A stretch of 64,000 nt of DNA from Casuarina equisetifolia (Eukaryota > Streptophyta > Magnoliopsida > Fagales > Casuarinaceae): the NCBI GenBank assembly GCA_028551475.1, contig CM052361.1, positions 21,093,491-21,157,490 on the forward strand. The letters run 5' to 3'. Under the pieces are notes generated by a model that saw only the letters and a list, made by a program, of their open reading frames with translations, made no database searches and was not told the origin of the DNA. How positions within the stretch are numbered: position 1 is the first letter of the stretch; every line of letters starts with the position of its first letter. Below are positions 37,684 through 49,541 of the stretch, piece by piece. The position numbers and the translations under genes are program-made.

Positions 37684-37747
37684 GAGAGAGAGAGAGAGAG
37701 AGGAAGAAGGGGGGGGGGGGGGGGAAGGAGAAGGAGAGAGAGAGAAC
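37684..37747. repeat. GA tract with poly-G run at the start of TNL D last intron
   Basis: (GA)n followed by a run of about 15-18 G and a further GA-rich piece, abutting the exon-5 donor (37748/37747). Poly-G lengths are error-prone in assemblies. Confidence 0.85.
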
Positions 37748-39344
37748 CTGGAGTAGACTCTTAAAATCATATACTAGATTGTTGCACCCTTCCGCGTGAA
37801 TGGTTGAAGTAAATTCCAGAGTGTCGAAGCCTTGAATCTCAGTCAATTTGGGGCAATTACGAAGGTTAAAAAACTGCGAACTTCTATGTTCCTGCAAAAT
37901 TAAGATTCTTTCCATTGATGTGCAGCCACTTGCATCTAAGACACCAATAGTTGGGGGGAGTCCTGAAATTGAGTGAAGAGTCCTGCACTCACCCAACCAC
38001 AAAAAGTACAACTGAGCAATGTGACTGATGCAATTAGGCAGGGTACTGAAATTGTTTCTTGATAAATCCAAATTTCTGAGTGAAGGTAAGCTTCCAAAAT
38101 CAGCAGGAATTCCATCTTCCGTCAAATTACAATCTGGGAGGTCTAGCGTTGTCAAAGAATGTAATCCAGAAACAGAAGCAGGCAGCAACCTCACGGGATT
38201 CCAGCTTTTAGCTGATATCCATGATGAAAAAGGTGACAACCAAGATTCTCGGAATTATTGTTTACACCTGGATAACAATAATTTTTTCAAATTTTTCAAA
38301 AGAACAATGGAAGAAGGCAATTGCTCAATAGAAGTCCCATCTGCAAGTAGCTGCTTTAAAGCCATCATATTCCCCAAATCTTCTGGTAATTTCTGAATGT
38401 TTAGACATCCAGACAAATTAAGGATTTCAAGAGATTTTAAGTTTGAAAAGGAACTTGGAAGACTCCTAAGGTTCTTACATCCCTTCAAATTTAGCAAAAT
38501 AAGTCTTTTCAGGTTGCTAATAGACTCATGAACTTGAACCAAGCTTTTGCAATCTTCAAGTATCAGTATCTCCACTTTTGGGACTTGAGAGAAGTCTGGT
38601 AATTTAGTGAGACATTTGCAATCCTTAAGTTGAAGAACCTTCAACTGATTGAGTTTCTGTGGAAAAAAGAACAGGCAAAGAAAAAGAAAAATTAAAGGAA
38701 AGAAAAGTCCTTGTTAATATACATTTAATAGTGATTGAAATAAAAGAAAAGATTTTATAAATTTGCATACCTTCTTATTCTTCCAAACTTCTTTGATATT
38801 ACTATGCTGTATGTCAAGAACAACAAGATTCTCTAGATGGAAATCTTGTGGTAGAAATTTTAGAGGGCACTTATGCCAACAAAGAAATCTTAGCTCTTTG
38901 GACAAATGTTCATAAGATCCTATGAGATGTATGCCATTGAGTTGAAGCAATCTTAGCTTCTTCATGTTTGTAAATGCTTTGGTTTCCAAATGTACATTTT
39001 CAAACATAGATAAATTTGAGATAATTCCCTCCATTATCTTTGTTCCCTAGCAAAGTAGAAAATCAAGTTAACAAGGTACATCTTTATCTTGTGTAAAACT
39101 AAAATTGAATGAGTGTGTGGCCCACATTTTCACTATAATTAGGGAAAAAAAAATCTAAAATGCCAAGATATAATTAGAATTGTTTCAAATGTTATTTTAC
39201 ACCTTTTGGATGTTGCAAAGATGAGTGGCCAACTTGATCTAGAAAAGTTTTGGACTTGAAATCATTCAATTATGTTTTATTAATGTACTATTCAAACTTT
39301 AGGCAAATCTCTCATCCATACTTATGTGACAATACATAATATGT

Positions 39345-39462
39345 ATTTTATAGATAAATGCTTATGTCTCTTACTGTTTGATTGTTTAGCACATTTGTGT
39401 GTGTGTATCTATTTTATAGATAAATGCTTATGTCTCTTACTGTTTGATTGTTTAGCACATTT
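39345..39462. repeat. 52-bp direct duplication over the NB-ARC exon 3' end of TNL D
   Basis: Copies at about 39345-39396 and 39411-39462 are near identical, separated by a 14-nt (GT)n-rich spacer. Each contains the end of exon 3 and its GTAAGA donor, so the splice donor is duplicated. Confidence 0.9.
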
Positions 39463-41175
39463 AAAACATTTTCGTGAAACCATAACCGATTGCGTTGTCT
39501 TGGGTAATTAGGTGATTGTTCTCGAACAATCTCTCTTCCCATTTCTCGAATAAGATCATGCATTTTCAACCTCTTATCCATTGTAATGAGAGATCTTCGA
39601 ATAAGAGTATTGATACCACTATCTAGAAAATAATCACAAGCATCAAGTATTTCAATGACATCTTCTTTATCCTTACCAACAAAGAAATATGCAATATCAA
39701 GAAATATATTTTTTGTGGCATCATCTAGTGAGTTAAAACTTATTTGAAGTATCTCTTGAATCTTAGGGTGAGGAGATTTGCCCAATTAACAAGGAACCCA
39801 AGACCTCAAGAGCTAATGGAAGTCCTCTACAATACTTCACTGCACCAATTGAAAGCTCCATGTACTCTTCTTTTGGATAACCTGTACTAAAGGCATTCAA
39901 ATTGAAAAGCTGAAGAGACTCCTCCTCTTCTAATCCTACAACTTCATATTTGTCACACACCCCAAGATTAGTTAGCACAATTTCATCTCTAGTTGTTGCA
40001 ATAACTCTGCTTCCTAGTCCAAACATTTTCGAACTTCCAAGTAATTCATATAATTGTTTGGAATCATCCACATCATCAAGAACTATAAGAACTCTTTTTC
40101 CATAAATTCTTTTCTCAATTAAACTAATTCCTTGATCAACACTGTCAATCTTCAAATTCTTTATTTTTAATATATTAGAAAGTAGTTGTTCTTGTAGTCT
40201 AACTAAACCATCAAGCTGCTCTGAATTTTGTCTAATGTTCAATAGACAACTACTTCCTTCAAATCCATAACATATTTGATTATAGACAGCTTTTGCTAGA
40301 GTTGTTTTACCTATTCCACCCAACCCATAAATACCCACCATGCAAACATCATTTGTTCCAAGATTTAACAAATCTACAACCCTATCAACACGATGTCTTA
40401 TTCTTATAGGGTGTTTAGCAACTTTCAATTCATTGGGTTTCACGAGATAAGAAACTTCCATGACAATCCTGTCGACAAAACCTGATTCATGCCTGTTCAT
40501 CATTCAAAGGAAAATAAAACACTTAAAATAAGCAAAACGAAAAAAAGATTTATAAGACATTATTGCAACTATTTAAAATTTAACATGTCGTAGAAAGCAA
40601 CTAGATTCCATCAGATTTATGAAGATTTTTTCTAATTAAATTTTTCATGGTAATAATCTTCTCCAACAGACTTTTCCTTTTCCCACTTCGGGGGACAAAG
40701 CCATAAAAAGTTTCATGCAAAGTATGATTACAGTATGATTACTCTTATGTGTGCTTTACCTTATCTAAAAACCTGTCCTACACTTAATAGTTCTACAATC
40801 AAGATTTCTCTCTTAGTGACATTTTCTTTATCTACTAGAGAGCATGGAACAGAAAAAAAAAACAGTTAATTACATTGAAAATCTAATTTTTACTTATTTT
40901 AGTAATATTAAAATCAATTTTCCCATAAAATTTTAAAAATTTGAAAAACACAATTACATATAAACAAAGTATGAAAAAGAACAGGAGACCGTAGCATAAA
41001 TACCCATTGGCAAGACTCTTAAGATCCCATACAGAACAATTCGCAGCTTCAGCAAGAGCTGCTCTCCACATTTGCACCCTCTCCATTTCGGTCTGAAATC
41101 GTTGTTCATGCCTAGAAAATGCTTGAGCAAAACTCCCGGTCTGTTTTTGGACGTCCGAGGGATCCACGTGATAGA

Positions 41176-42420
41176 GAGGATCAAAGGATCCTTTGAGATA
41201 TACACCATCAATTTGAAGCAATCTTAACCTCATCATATTTATAGATACCTTGTTTCCTAACATACATCTTTAGACAAAAATAAATTTTAGATAATACCCT
41301 CCAATATCTCCATTCCATAGTAAAATATAAAATTGGGTTAACAACATATGTCCCTATCTTATGCAAAACTACAATAACATTGAACTAGGGCAGCGCTACA
41401 TATTCTCACCACATTTGCATAAAAAGAAAAATGCTAGAGTGAAAAGACATTATTAGGGATTGCTTCAAATATTATTTTATACATTTTGGATGTTAGAAAG
41501 ATGAGTTGAAAACTTGATCTAAAGAAGTTTAGGACTTGAAAGCATTCACTTATGGGTTATATTGATATATTATTCAAACTACAATGCAAACTTGCTAAGA
41601 AAGGCAAAACCTGCATGCATATTTATGTAACAATATATATATGGTCTATGTAATTGCAACTATTTTTAAGGGTAAATGCATGTCTCTTACCTAATGATTT
41701 TCTAATACATCCAAAACTTATTCTTGAAACCATAACTAGCTAGGCCTTCTTGGATAGTTAAGTGATTGTTCTAAAAAAGATCATACATTTTCTTATAAGG
41801 AATTTTTGAATAAGTGTATTGATGCCACTAATTAAAGAGAAATCATGACCGTCAAGTACTTTGATGACATATTCTTTATCCTTACCAACCAAAATATATG
41901 CAATATCAAGAAACACATTTTTTATAGTATCATCTAGGATTCAAAACTTATTGGAAGTAGCCACCAAAAGCTGGGGTGAAAGCTTTCTTGCAATTCCATT
42001 TTCCAATTAAGAAACACTTTGCCCATTTAAGAAGGAACCCAAAATCTCAAGAGCTAACTGAAGTTCTCCACGATACTTCACCACATCAAGTACTGCCTTC
42101 AGCCGTGCATGATTTCTTCTCCTTTTATAAATTTCTCAAGGGATGAGAAGCCTCCTCGGGGACTCATTACTGGAGATGTTATCTTTCTTTTTCCTTAATG
42201 GGGAAGACGAGGTTATATAAAACTATTCAAGAAAGAAATCAAGAATAATTGGAAAAGGTCGCTCAAAGTTTAATCTTTTGCAATAATTGTTAACACAAAA
42301 ACGAAGGCGATTTAGACATGAAACCTATAAACAAAAAGATGCTTGAGTGAAAAGGACCACAACACTGCAAGAAAAAAAATGATGACTACAGAAAATTTTG
42401 ATAACTAATTTTTTCTTTTA
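41176..42420 (-). pseudogene. decayed NBS/LRR relic 2, fused to TNL D
   Basis: The piece next to 41176 encodes an exon-4-type LRR start (MRLRLLQIDGVYLKGSF) in frame with the TIR remnant of D. Upstream on the minus strand follow the exon 4 acceptor region, its intron and NB-ARC 3' fragments (about 41640-42080) full of stops. Homologous to relic 1 at 35285-36480. Confidence 0.75.
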
Positions 42421-43373
42421 ATTTACTAAAATTTGATGTGTTTTATAGTAAAGAAGAAGGCAGGGAGGGAAGAAAAGAGAGAACGAAAAAGGGGTTATTA
42501 TAAGTTTCATTTTCACAAGCTCAAGAGGTTATTAGAAATTTTAGGCCGGTGGTGCATAATCTCAAACAAGATGACCTCCCAGAAAAGTAAGCTGGGAGTT
42601 CAAAGTAAGATTACTGAACCCTATTACCAATATTACGACACTGCAAAAATCCAGGCCAAACACTTCCGAAAATTTCATTTAAGGATTCCTTTGTAGAAAG
42701 CAATTCAAGCTCACACGACAGTGACTAGATCTAGACATCCAAGCAGACGTTCGTGACTGCGAAACAAAACATCATTACTTGAGATAAGCTAGTTCCAATC
42801 GCAGGACAGCATGCCCTAGAATAGATCGAGAGACATCTTGAGCTTGTTTTGTCTCCATTTGTGAAGTCCATAGAAAGCTCCTTTTGTCATTCCAATTTTT
42901 TCTTGAAACCCTTCCTCGGATAAATATGCCCCGAGCCACCAGAAAATGCAGATCTCTTTGGTTAAAAGATTCGCAAACAGAATAGCAGGACTAAAAATGA
43001 ATGTGAAATATAATTAAACTATATAAACATGCTTACGTTAACTACATAACAACCTGAAAGTTTAGAAGTCTAACATTCCTACACCAGTAGAGGGTGGAAG
43101 AGGGAAGTATCAGCGACGACGAAGTTGATTTTCACGGCAAGTTAGTTGGGGAACTGGGGTAGTTTGATCCAAAAAATACCCCATTAAAAATACAGACTAA
43201 ACTAAAAATTGAAAATGTTGATGTGAGCCTGATTTTCACCCCCTTCTTTTGCCAGAATACTGACATTTCTTTATTTTTGGGGTGAAAAAAAAGAAAAAGG
43301 AAGAAAGGACAAAGAGAGTTTTTGAAGATAGGACCCTACTACAAGCGCAAGCTTGCTAGAACACGACAGTATA
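42421..43373. other. TNL D upstream remnant
   Basis: Includes 42780-42990, the counterpart of the block upstream of unit C. No gene recognised; the plus-strand frame 42433-42696 has no motif. Confidence 0.45.
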
Positions 43374-43583
43374 TCAGGCATCTCTACATCTGTAAAGAAA
43401 GAAAAGGTGGTGCACCTCTCGTTTGGTAACATCTATGCCTGATACCGAGTAGCTAGAAATCTCTTTCAGGCGTCCATAAGGATACGTTAACAAGTTTGCG
43501 CAAGCCCCACTTCCATTGGCCTGAATGACGTCCACAATCTGAGAAGGTGGCCCTGGCTGTCCTGCTTGAGAAACTGCAGGCAC
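43374..43583 (-). pseudogene. villin headpiece fragment
   Basis: The minus-strand frame reads LTYPYGRLKEISS, then SVSGIDVTKRE. This fits the start of the villin headpiece (consensus YPYERLK....PVTGIDVTKREAYL), the C-terminal actin-binding module of villins. The match stops at TKRE, exactly before a GT (GTGCAC), and is preceded at about 43575 by a CAG, so it looks like one isolated exon. No other villin exon was recognised in the flanks. It is probably a captured or relic fragment. The identification rests on one short motif. Confidence 0.5.
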
Positions 43584-44293
43584 TAAAGATTTATCTGCTG
43601 GAATGGAAGATAGAGACAGACAGTGAAGTCAAAAAGTGGACAACACAGAGGTGATCGATGAAATCCCAAAGAGAAAAGTCCCAGAAAGTATTTAAATTCT
43701 AACCCATGACGGATAAAAAAGAAATAATTATCGGATAATTGAACCAAAAATTTACATAGAAATCTTCTGCCACTCATCTTATCTCTTACAATTCATCACA
43801 GTACTCCTCATTTGGCACTTAAACCATCTGATTGAATCAAATTTGGACTAGCCAATCTTCAACATGGCACTCTTTATCCTTTAATTTTCTCAACGTTCAT
43901 TAAAAAGTAAATAGAATTCAGTAAGTTATTGAACTGGTTGTTGTACTACGCCATGAAACAATTTAAAAATTTTCGTTTACCGGCATCACAAGAGGAGACG
44001 ATCCTGAAAAGAGGTTTCTGACAATTGGAGTTGCCCCAAAAAGCAAGTAATTGCTTGGAGACATTAAATTTGAACCTGAAACACTTGATGAAGGGGATTC
44101 CATTAGAACTGACGGGCTTGCTCCTCAAACCATCTGGTGTAGCCTCCCTTGAGTGTGTCTTGCATGAGCTTCTTAGAGGTACCTACCTACTCAAGTCAAG
44201 CACTTTAACCATCAGTCCCCATCTTCAGCAACTGTCCCTCCATGGCTAGCACTAGGAATTGGCAGATGAAACCATAGTTTCATGTTCTTCGTT
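43584..44293. other. TNL E 3' flank
   Basis: Contains the block 44005-44110 shared with 7540-7680. The plus-strand frame 44025-44249 spans it but is not supported as a gene. Confidence 0.4.
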
Positions 44294-44711
44294 TCAATTT
44301 GGCTCAAGTACTATAACATGAACTCCAAACTTCTTCCCTATAACCGTTTTCCTTGGTATGATGCAGAGCACAACTTCATCTCCACTTTCCATCCCCAATG
44401 CAATTCTTATCAGAAGAGTCTGGTACAGAAAGACATGATCTACAGGGCTTACAGACCAAGTAATGGGCCTTGGTCGATGAATGTACTGGTAGCCTCTAGT
44501 TTTATTACGAAATATAATGCGATTATCATGATTCATCATAAAGAAGTGTCGGTCCCTGGCTGCATAAACAATACAAATAAGCAACCGAAGGTTTCCATCC
44601 TCTGAAATTGAAGGTACATGAAAGGATACTGAAGTTCCAATGCTCTTATGGCCAAACCAATTCGGGACCTCACCACCACCGGAGAGGCAAATATGACGAA
44701 ACTGATCATCG

Positions 44712-44813
44712 CCTATAGTTGACGGGCACTATGTCAAAAAAAAGTTCAAATGAAAGTGAGAGAAAGAGAGACCTATGGTTGACGGGCACTACGTCAAAAA
44801 AAAAGTTCAAATG
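44712..44813. repeat. 60-bp tandem duplication at the last-intron acceptor of TNL E
   Basis: Copies at 44712-44753 and 44772-44813 read 'ttgacgggcact.cgtcaaa' plus poly-A and 'gttcaaatg', separated by a GA-rich stretch; the intron end and first exon-6 bases are duplicated. Confidence 0.9.
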
Positions 44814-47800
44814 GGAGAGAGAACCTGGACTTGACTCCAAAAATCATATGATAGATTGTTGCATCCTTCGGCGTAAATGGTTGAAGTAAATTCCAATTTC
44901 TCCAGGCCTTGAATCGTATTCAATTTGCGACAATTACGAAGGTTTAAAGCTTGGGAACTTCTATGGTGCGGCGAAATTAAGATTCTTTCTATTGATGTGC
45001 AGCCGATTGCACTTAAGTCACCAACACTGGGGAGGAGTGTCGAAATTGATTGTAGAGTTGTGCACTCATCCAAACTCAACGAGTACAACTTAGGAAGGTG
45101 ACTGATGCCGTCAGGTAGCAGACGGAAATTGTTTCTTGATAAATCCAAGTGTGTCAGTGAACATAAACTTCCAAAATCACTAGGAAATCCTTCTTCAGAT
45201 AAGATGCACCCAGAGAGTTTTAGAGTTGTCAAAGAACATAATCCAGAAATTGAAGCTGGTAGCAAACTTACTGGGTTCCAGCTTTTTGGTGACATCCATG
45301 ACAGAAAAGTGACCACCAAGATTTTGAGGACTGTTCTTTACACTCCGTTAACAATAAAGTTGTCAAGTTCTTCAAAAGAACAACAGAAGATGGTAGTTGC
45401 TCAATAGCAGTTCCATCTACAAGTAGTTGTGTCAAAGCTATCATATTTCCTAAATCTTCTAGTAATTTCTGAAGTTTTAAACAGCTTGACAAGTTAAGAA
45501 TTTTAAGAGATTTTAAATTTGTAATGGTTCTTAGAAGATTAGTTAGGTTCTTACATCCTTTTAAATTTAGCAAAACAAGTCTTTTCAAATCACCAATGGA
45601 CTCATGAACCCAAAGTAAGCTTATGCAACTTTCAAATATCAATGTCTCTAATTGTGGGACTTGAGAAAAGTTTGGTGATCAAATGAGACATTTGCAATTA
45701 TTTAGATTAAGGACCTTCAACTTGCTAAGTATCTGTTGAAAAAAGACCAAGAAAACAAAAAGAGAAAGAAAAGGAAAGAAAAGTACATGTTAGCTATACA
45801 TTTAACAATAATTGAGAGAAAAGAAGATATTGTAGAATTGCATACCTTTTTCTTCTTCCAAACTTCTTTGATATTACTATGTTGCATGTCAAGAACAATA
45901 AGATTCTCCAAATGAAAATTTTGTGGTAGAAACTTTATAGGGCACTTATGCCAACAAAACAATCTAAGCTCTTTGGATAGATATTCATAGGATCCTATGA
46001 GATGTACACCATTGAGTTGAAGTAATTTCATCCTCTTCATATTTGCAAAAGCTTTAGTTTCCAATCGTACATCTTAAAAAATGGATAAATTTGAGATAAT
46101 TCCCTTGCAAAATAGAAAATTGGGTTAACAACATGCATCTTTATTTTGTGTAAAGCCATAATAACATTGAACGAGGGTCAAGCTATGTACTCTCACCATA
46201 ATTGAAAAAAAAAAGAAGAAGGAAAAGCTCTAAAGTGACAATACATAATTAGGATTGCTTCATATATTATTCTAATCCTTTTGGATGTGTAAAGATGAGT
46301 TGCCAAGTTGATTTGGAGAAGTTCTAGACTTTAAAGCATTTAATTGTGGGTTGCATTGATATATTATTCAAACCGCAATGTAAACTTGATAACAAAGGCA
46401 AAACTCTTATGCATATTTGTGAAAAATGTATATGGTCTAGGTACATACAACTATTTTTAAAAATAGATGCATATCTCTCTTATTGTATAATTTTTTAATA
46501 CATTTAAAATATCTTCATGAAGCCATAACTGACTACACTTCCTTGGATAATTGGGTGATTGTTCATGAACAATCTGTCTTCCCATATCTCGAATAAGATC
46601 ATACATCTTCAACTTACTTTGTAGATCAATTGTCATCAAAGATCTCTTAATAAGTGTATTGATGCTACCATATGGAAAGAAATCATGTTCATGAAGTATT
46701 TTGATGACATATTCCTTATCCTTACTAACAAAAACACATGCAATATCAAGAAATATATTCTTTGTAGTATCATCCAATGATTCAAAACTTATTCGAAGTA
46801 CTTCTTGAATCTTGGGGTGAGTTGTTTTTTGTAATTTTTGTAATTTTATTTTCTAATTAGCAACACCCCACTCAAGTAAGGAGGAACCCAAAACTTTAAG
46901 AGCTAACGGAAGTCCTCCACAATACTTCATTGCACCAATTGAAAGCTCCATGTAATCTTCTCTTGGATAACCCGTGGCAAAGGCATTCAAATTGAAAAGT
47001 TGTAGAGATTCATTCTCTCCTAATTCTTCAACTTTATATTTGTTATGCACTCCAAGATTAGTTAACATAGTTTCATCTCTAGTTGTTGCAATAATTCTAC
47101 TTTCGGGGCTAAACATTTTTTAACTTCCAAGTAACTCATATAATTGGTTCGAATCATCCACATCATTAAGAACTATAAGAACTCTTTTTCTATAAATTCT
47201 TTTCTCAATTAAACTAATTCCTTGATTGATATTGGCAATCTTTAAGTCCTTGATTTTTAATATATCATAAAAAGTTGTTTTTGTAGACAAACTAAACCCT
47301 TAGGTTGCTTTGAATTTTCTTTGATGTTTAAAAGGCAACTACTCCCTTCAAATCCATAACATATTTGGTTATAAACAACTTTTGCTAGGATTGTTTTACC
47401 CACACCTCCCATCCCATACATGCCTACCAAGCGAACAACATTTTCTTAAAGATTTAATTAATATATAATCCTCTCAACATAGCATTTTATTCCTATTAGG
47501 TGTCTTGCAACTTTCAATTCATTAGGTTTCATGATATTAGAAACTTTTGCAACAATCTTGCCGATAAAGCTTGATTCATATATGATCATCATTCAAAGGA
47601 AAATAAAACAATAAGATAAGCACAAAGAAATAAAATTATTAGTCATCATTCACACATTCGAAACTAAAATGTTGTGGTAAGCAATTGAGTTTCTATTGAA
47701 TATATGTTTTTTTTTTAAATTTTTCATGACAACAATCTTCTTCATGAATATTTATTTTACCCACTTCACAAACAAAGCCATTAAAATCTGATGCAAAGTA

Positions 47801-48825
47801 TGACTACAGTATCATTTCTCTCATGTGCACAAAACTTTATATATGATCCCATGCTTCACTTAACAATCTTAGTGTCAAAATTTCTCTTCAAGTAACACTT
47901 TCTTTATACTAGTATAGCATGGAATAGAACACCATTGGTTAATTCAACTTAAAAGTTAATTTTCATAATCCATGTTAGTTTAGAGTAATTTTTATATTGA
48001 TTTTACCATAAAATTTAACGAAAATAGAAAGCGAAATAACATTTCAAAAGAAGTATAAAAGAAACAAGAGACGTAGCATAAATACCCATTTGCAAGATTC
48101 TCGAGATCCCAACCGGAACAATTTGCAGCGTCAGTAAGAGCTGCTCTCCACATTCGCACCTTATCCATTTCAGTCTGAAACCGTTGTTCGTGTCGAGCAA
48201 ATGATTCAGCAAAACTCCCAGTCTGTTTTCGGACGTTCGAGGGGTCCATTTCATAGAATATTCGAAGAAGGATTTGACAAATGGTATTCTTACAACGCAC
48301 AATCTCCACAAGTTCATCTAGACACCACGTAAAAGAAGCATAGTCTTTAGAGAAAACTACAATGCAAATCCATGATCTACGAATAGCACTATGCGATTCG
48401 GTAGAGATGGTCTTCCCTTTTTGAATCCACTTCTTCTCTAAGAATGTGTGAATTCCGACCCGCACCTAGGCATTGTAGAAGTGATCAATGAAATTCTTGC
48501 GGGTATCTTCACCTCTGAAATTCAAGAACACGTCATAATCCCAATAACGTATGGAAAAGGGCATATTCGTTGTGGTTGAATCTGACTGGACAGCAGGCTT
48601 CAAGCCTGCATAATGTGTGAAAAGTCAATGAGAATGAAATTTTTTAGATCAGCCTCTCTGGTGGGTCTATTTGTTTCTTTTTCTCCCTTTGAACTTGACG
48701 TGAACAAGACTCGTGACATTTGGCTTTCACCAAAACTTCCACTAATATATTCCAATCTCCTTCACTTATCTTTGACAAGGGAAGTGAATAGAGTGCTTAG
48801 GTTGATGAAATGTCGCAACATATGA

Positions 48826-49350
48826 TAAAAAAATGGTGCATAATTTTTATTTTATATTATTAAAAAATTTATAAAGAATTTATGTTATATTTTCAAACCT
48901 TTGTGTACAAAGATTTGTATGAGAATTGCTTGTTAATGTTTAGTGCAAGAGAATATGTTAAGTCTCACATAAAAAATATAAAAACTTAAAAAATAATTTA
49001 TAAATAAATAAATTTTTTATTTAATTTCTTAGAGTTTTAAATGAATATAACGCAAATAAATTTAGAATCCATGCAAAAGTGACAGTGTGATGAGAGGACA
49101 TATTAAATAGGCTGTACAAAGTTATTTATTCTTATATTACTAAAAAGCTTATTGTAAATTTAAATTTTATCTTATAACACCTCATTTGAGAACAATAATC
49201 CTTGTGAGAATTGTTGTCTCCTATTTGAGGTGAGGAAGATTGTTAAGTCTTAAAGGGAACATAAAAGTTTGAAAAGTAATTTATAAAAGAAAAATGTAAT
49301 TAATTAATTCTTAATTTCTAATGATTTTTAATTATTCGTTGTTAGCAAAG
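48826..49350. repeat. AT-rich insertion in intron 1 of TNL E
   Basis: About 525 bp interrupt sequence that is continuous in units A and C. The insert is made of two diverged copies of one sequence (about 48838-49040 and 49105-49330), sharing blocks such as 'ttattttatattattaaaaa', 'tgagaattg.ttg' and 'gttaagtct.a'. No coding potential or clear terminal repeats. Confidence 0.6.
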
Positions 49351-49541
49351 GTCATTCAGCCATGACACGCAGCACCTAAGCATATCTATTTGACGTGTGA
49401 GAACAGCGAAAATAGTACCCTTTTGTCTGGGTCTTCGACGGCGAGAACCTTGCAAGCACGGGCCTGGCTTTGGGATCCCAGCTCCAGCTTCCGCTTCAAA
49501 CTTCGGTCCTCACTGGAGATTTGGCCCTCATGGCGATCCAT

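Larger units (their letters stand above)
37129..41175 (-). pseudogene. TNL D: chimeric, broken TIR-NBS-LRR gene
   Basis: Pieces are a partial TIR exon 41175-41004, NB-ARC exon 40492-39441, first LRR exon 39046-38771, main LRR exon 38656-37748 and C-JID exon 37656-37129. Lesions: the N-terminal exon and the first half of the TIR, including its catalytic glutamate, are missing, and the TIR remainder is joined at about 41175 to an LRR fragment. A 41-nt deletion near 39780, just after GLPLALEVLGS, shifts the NB-ARC frame. A CAA-to-TAA nonsense codon lies at 38255-38257 in the LRR exon. The remaining motifs are well kept (GLGGIGKTT, VLIVLDDVDD, MHDLIREMG, LPGSEVPNWFNYQ), and exon lengths match C, so decay looks recent. 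The C-JID exon alone is fully open. No full receptor can be made. Confidence 0.88.
44294..49541 (-). pseudogene. TNL E: heavily degraded TIR-NBS-LRR gene
   Basis: All six exon regions are recognisable but broken. Exon 1 (49541-49419) lacks one base of the 124 found in A-C, shifting the frame. Intron 1 carries an insertion and its acceptor is deleted. The TIR exon (about 48590-48086) has a TTG-to-TAG nonsense codon at 48466-48468. The exon 3 acceptor AG is mutated at about 47580. The NB-ARC (about 47580-46480) has several frameshifts, and MHD reads MYD. The first LRR exon (about 46090-45865) is shortened at its start. The main LRR exon (45732-44825) is frameshifted near 45300. The C-JID exon (44728-44294) is open and keeps EVPNWFGHK and SFHVPSIS. 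The oldest of the five copies by visible decay. Confidence 0.88.
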
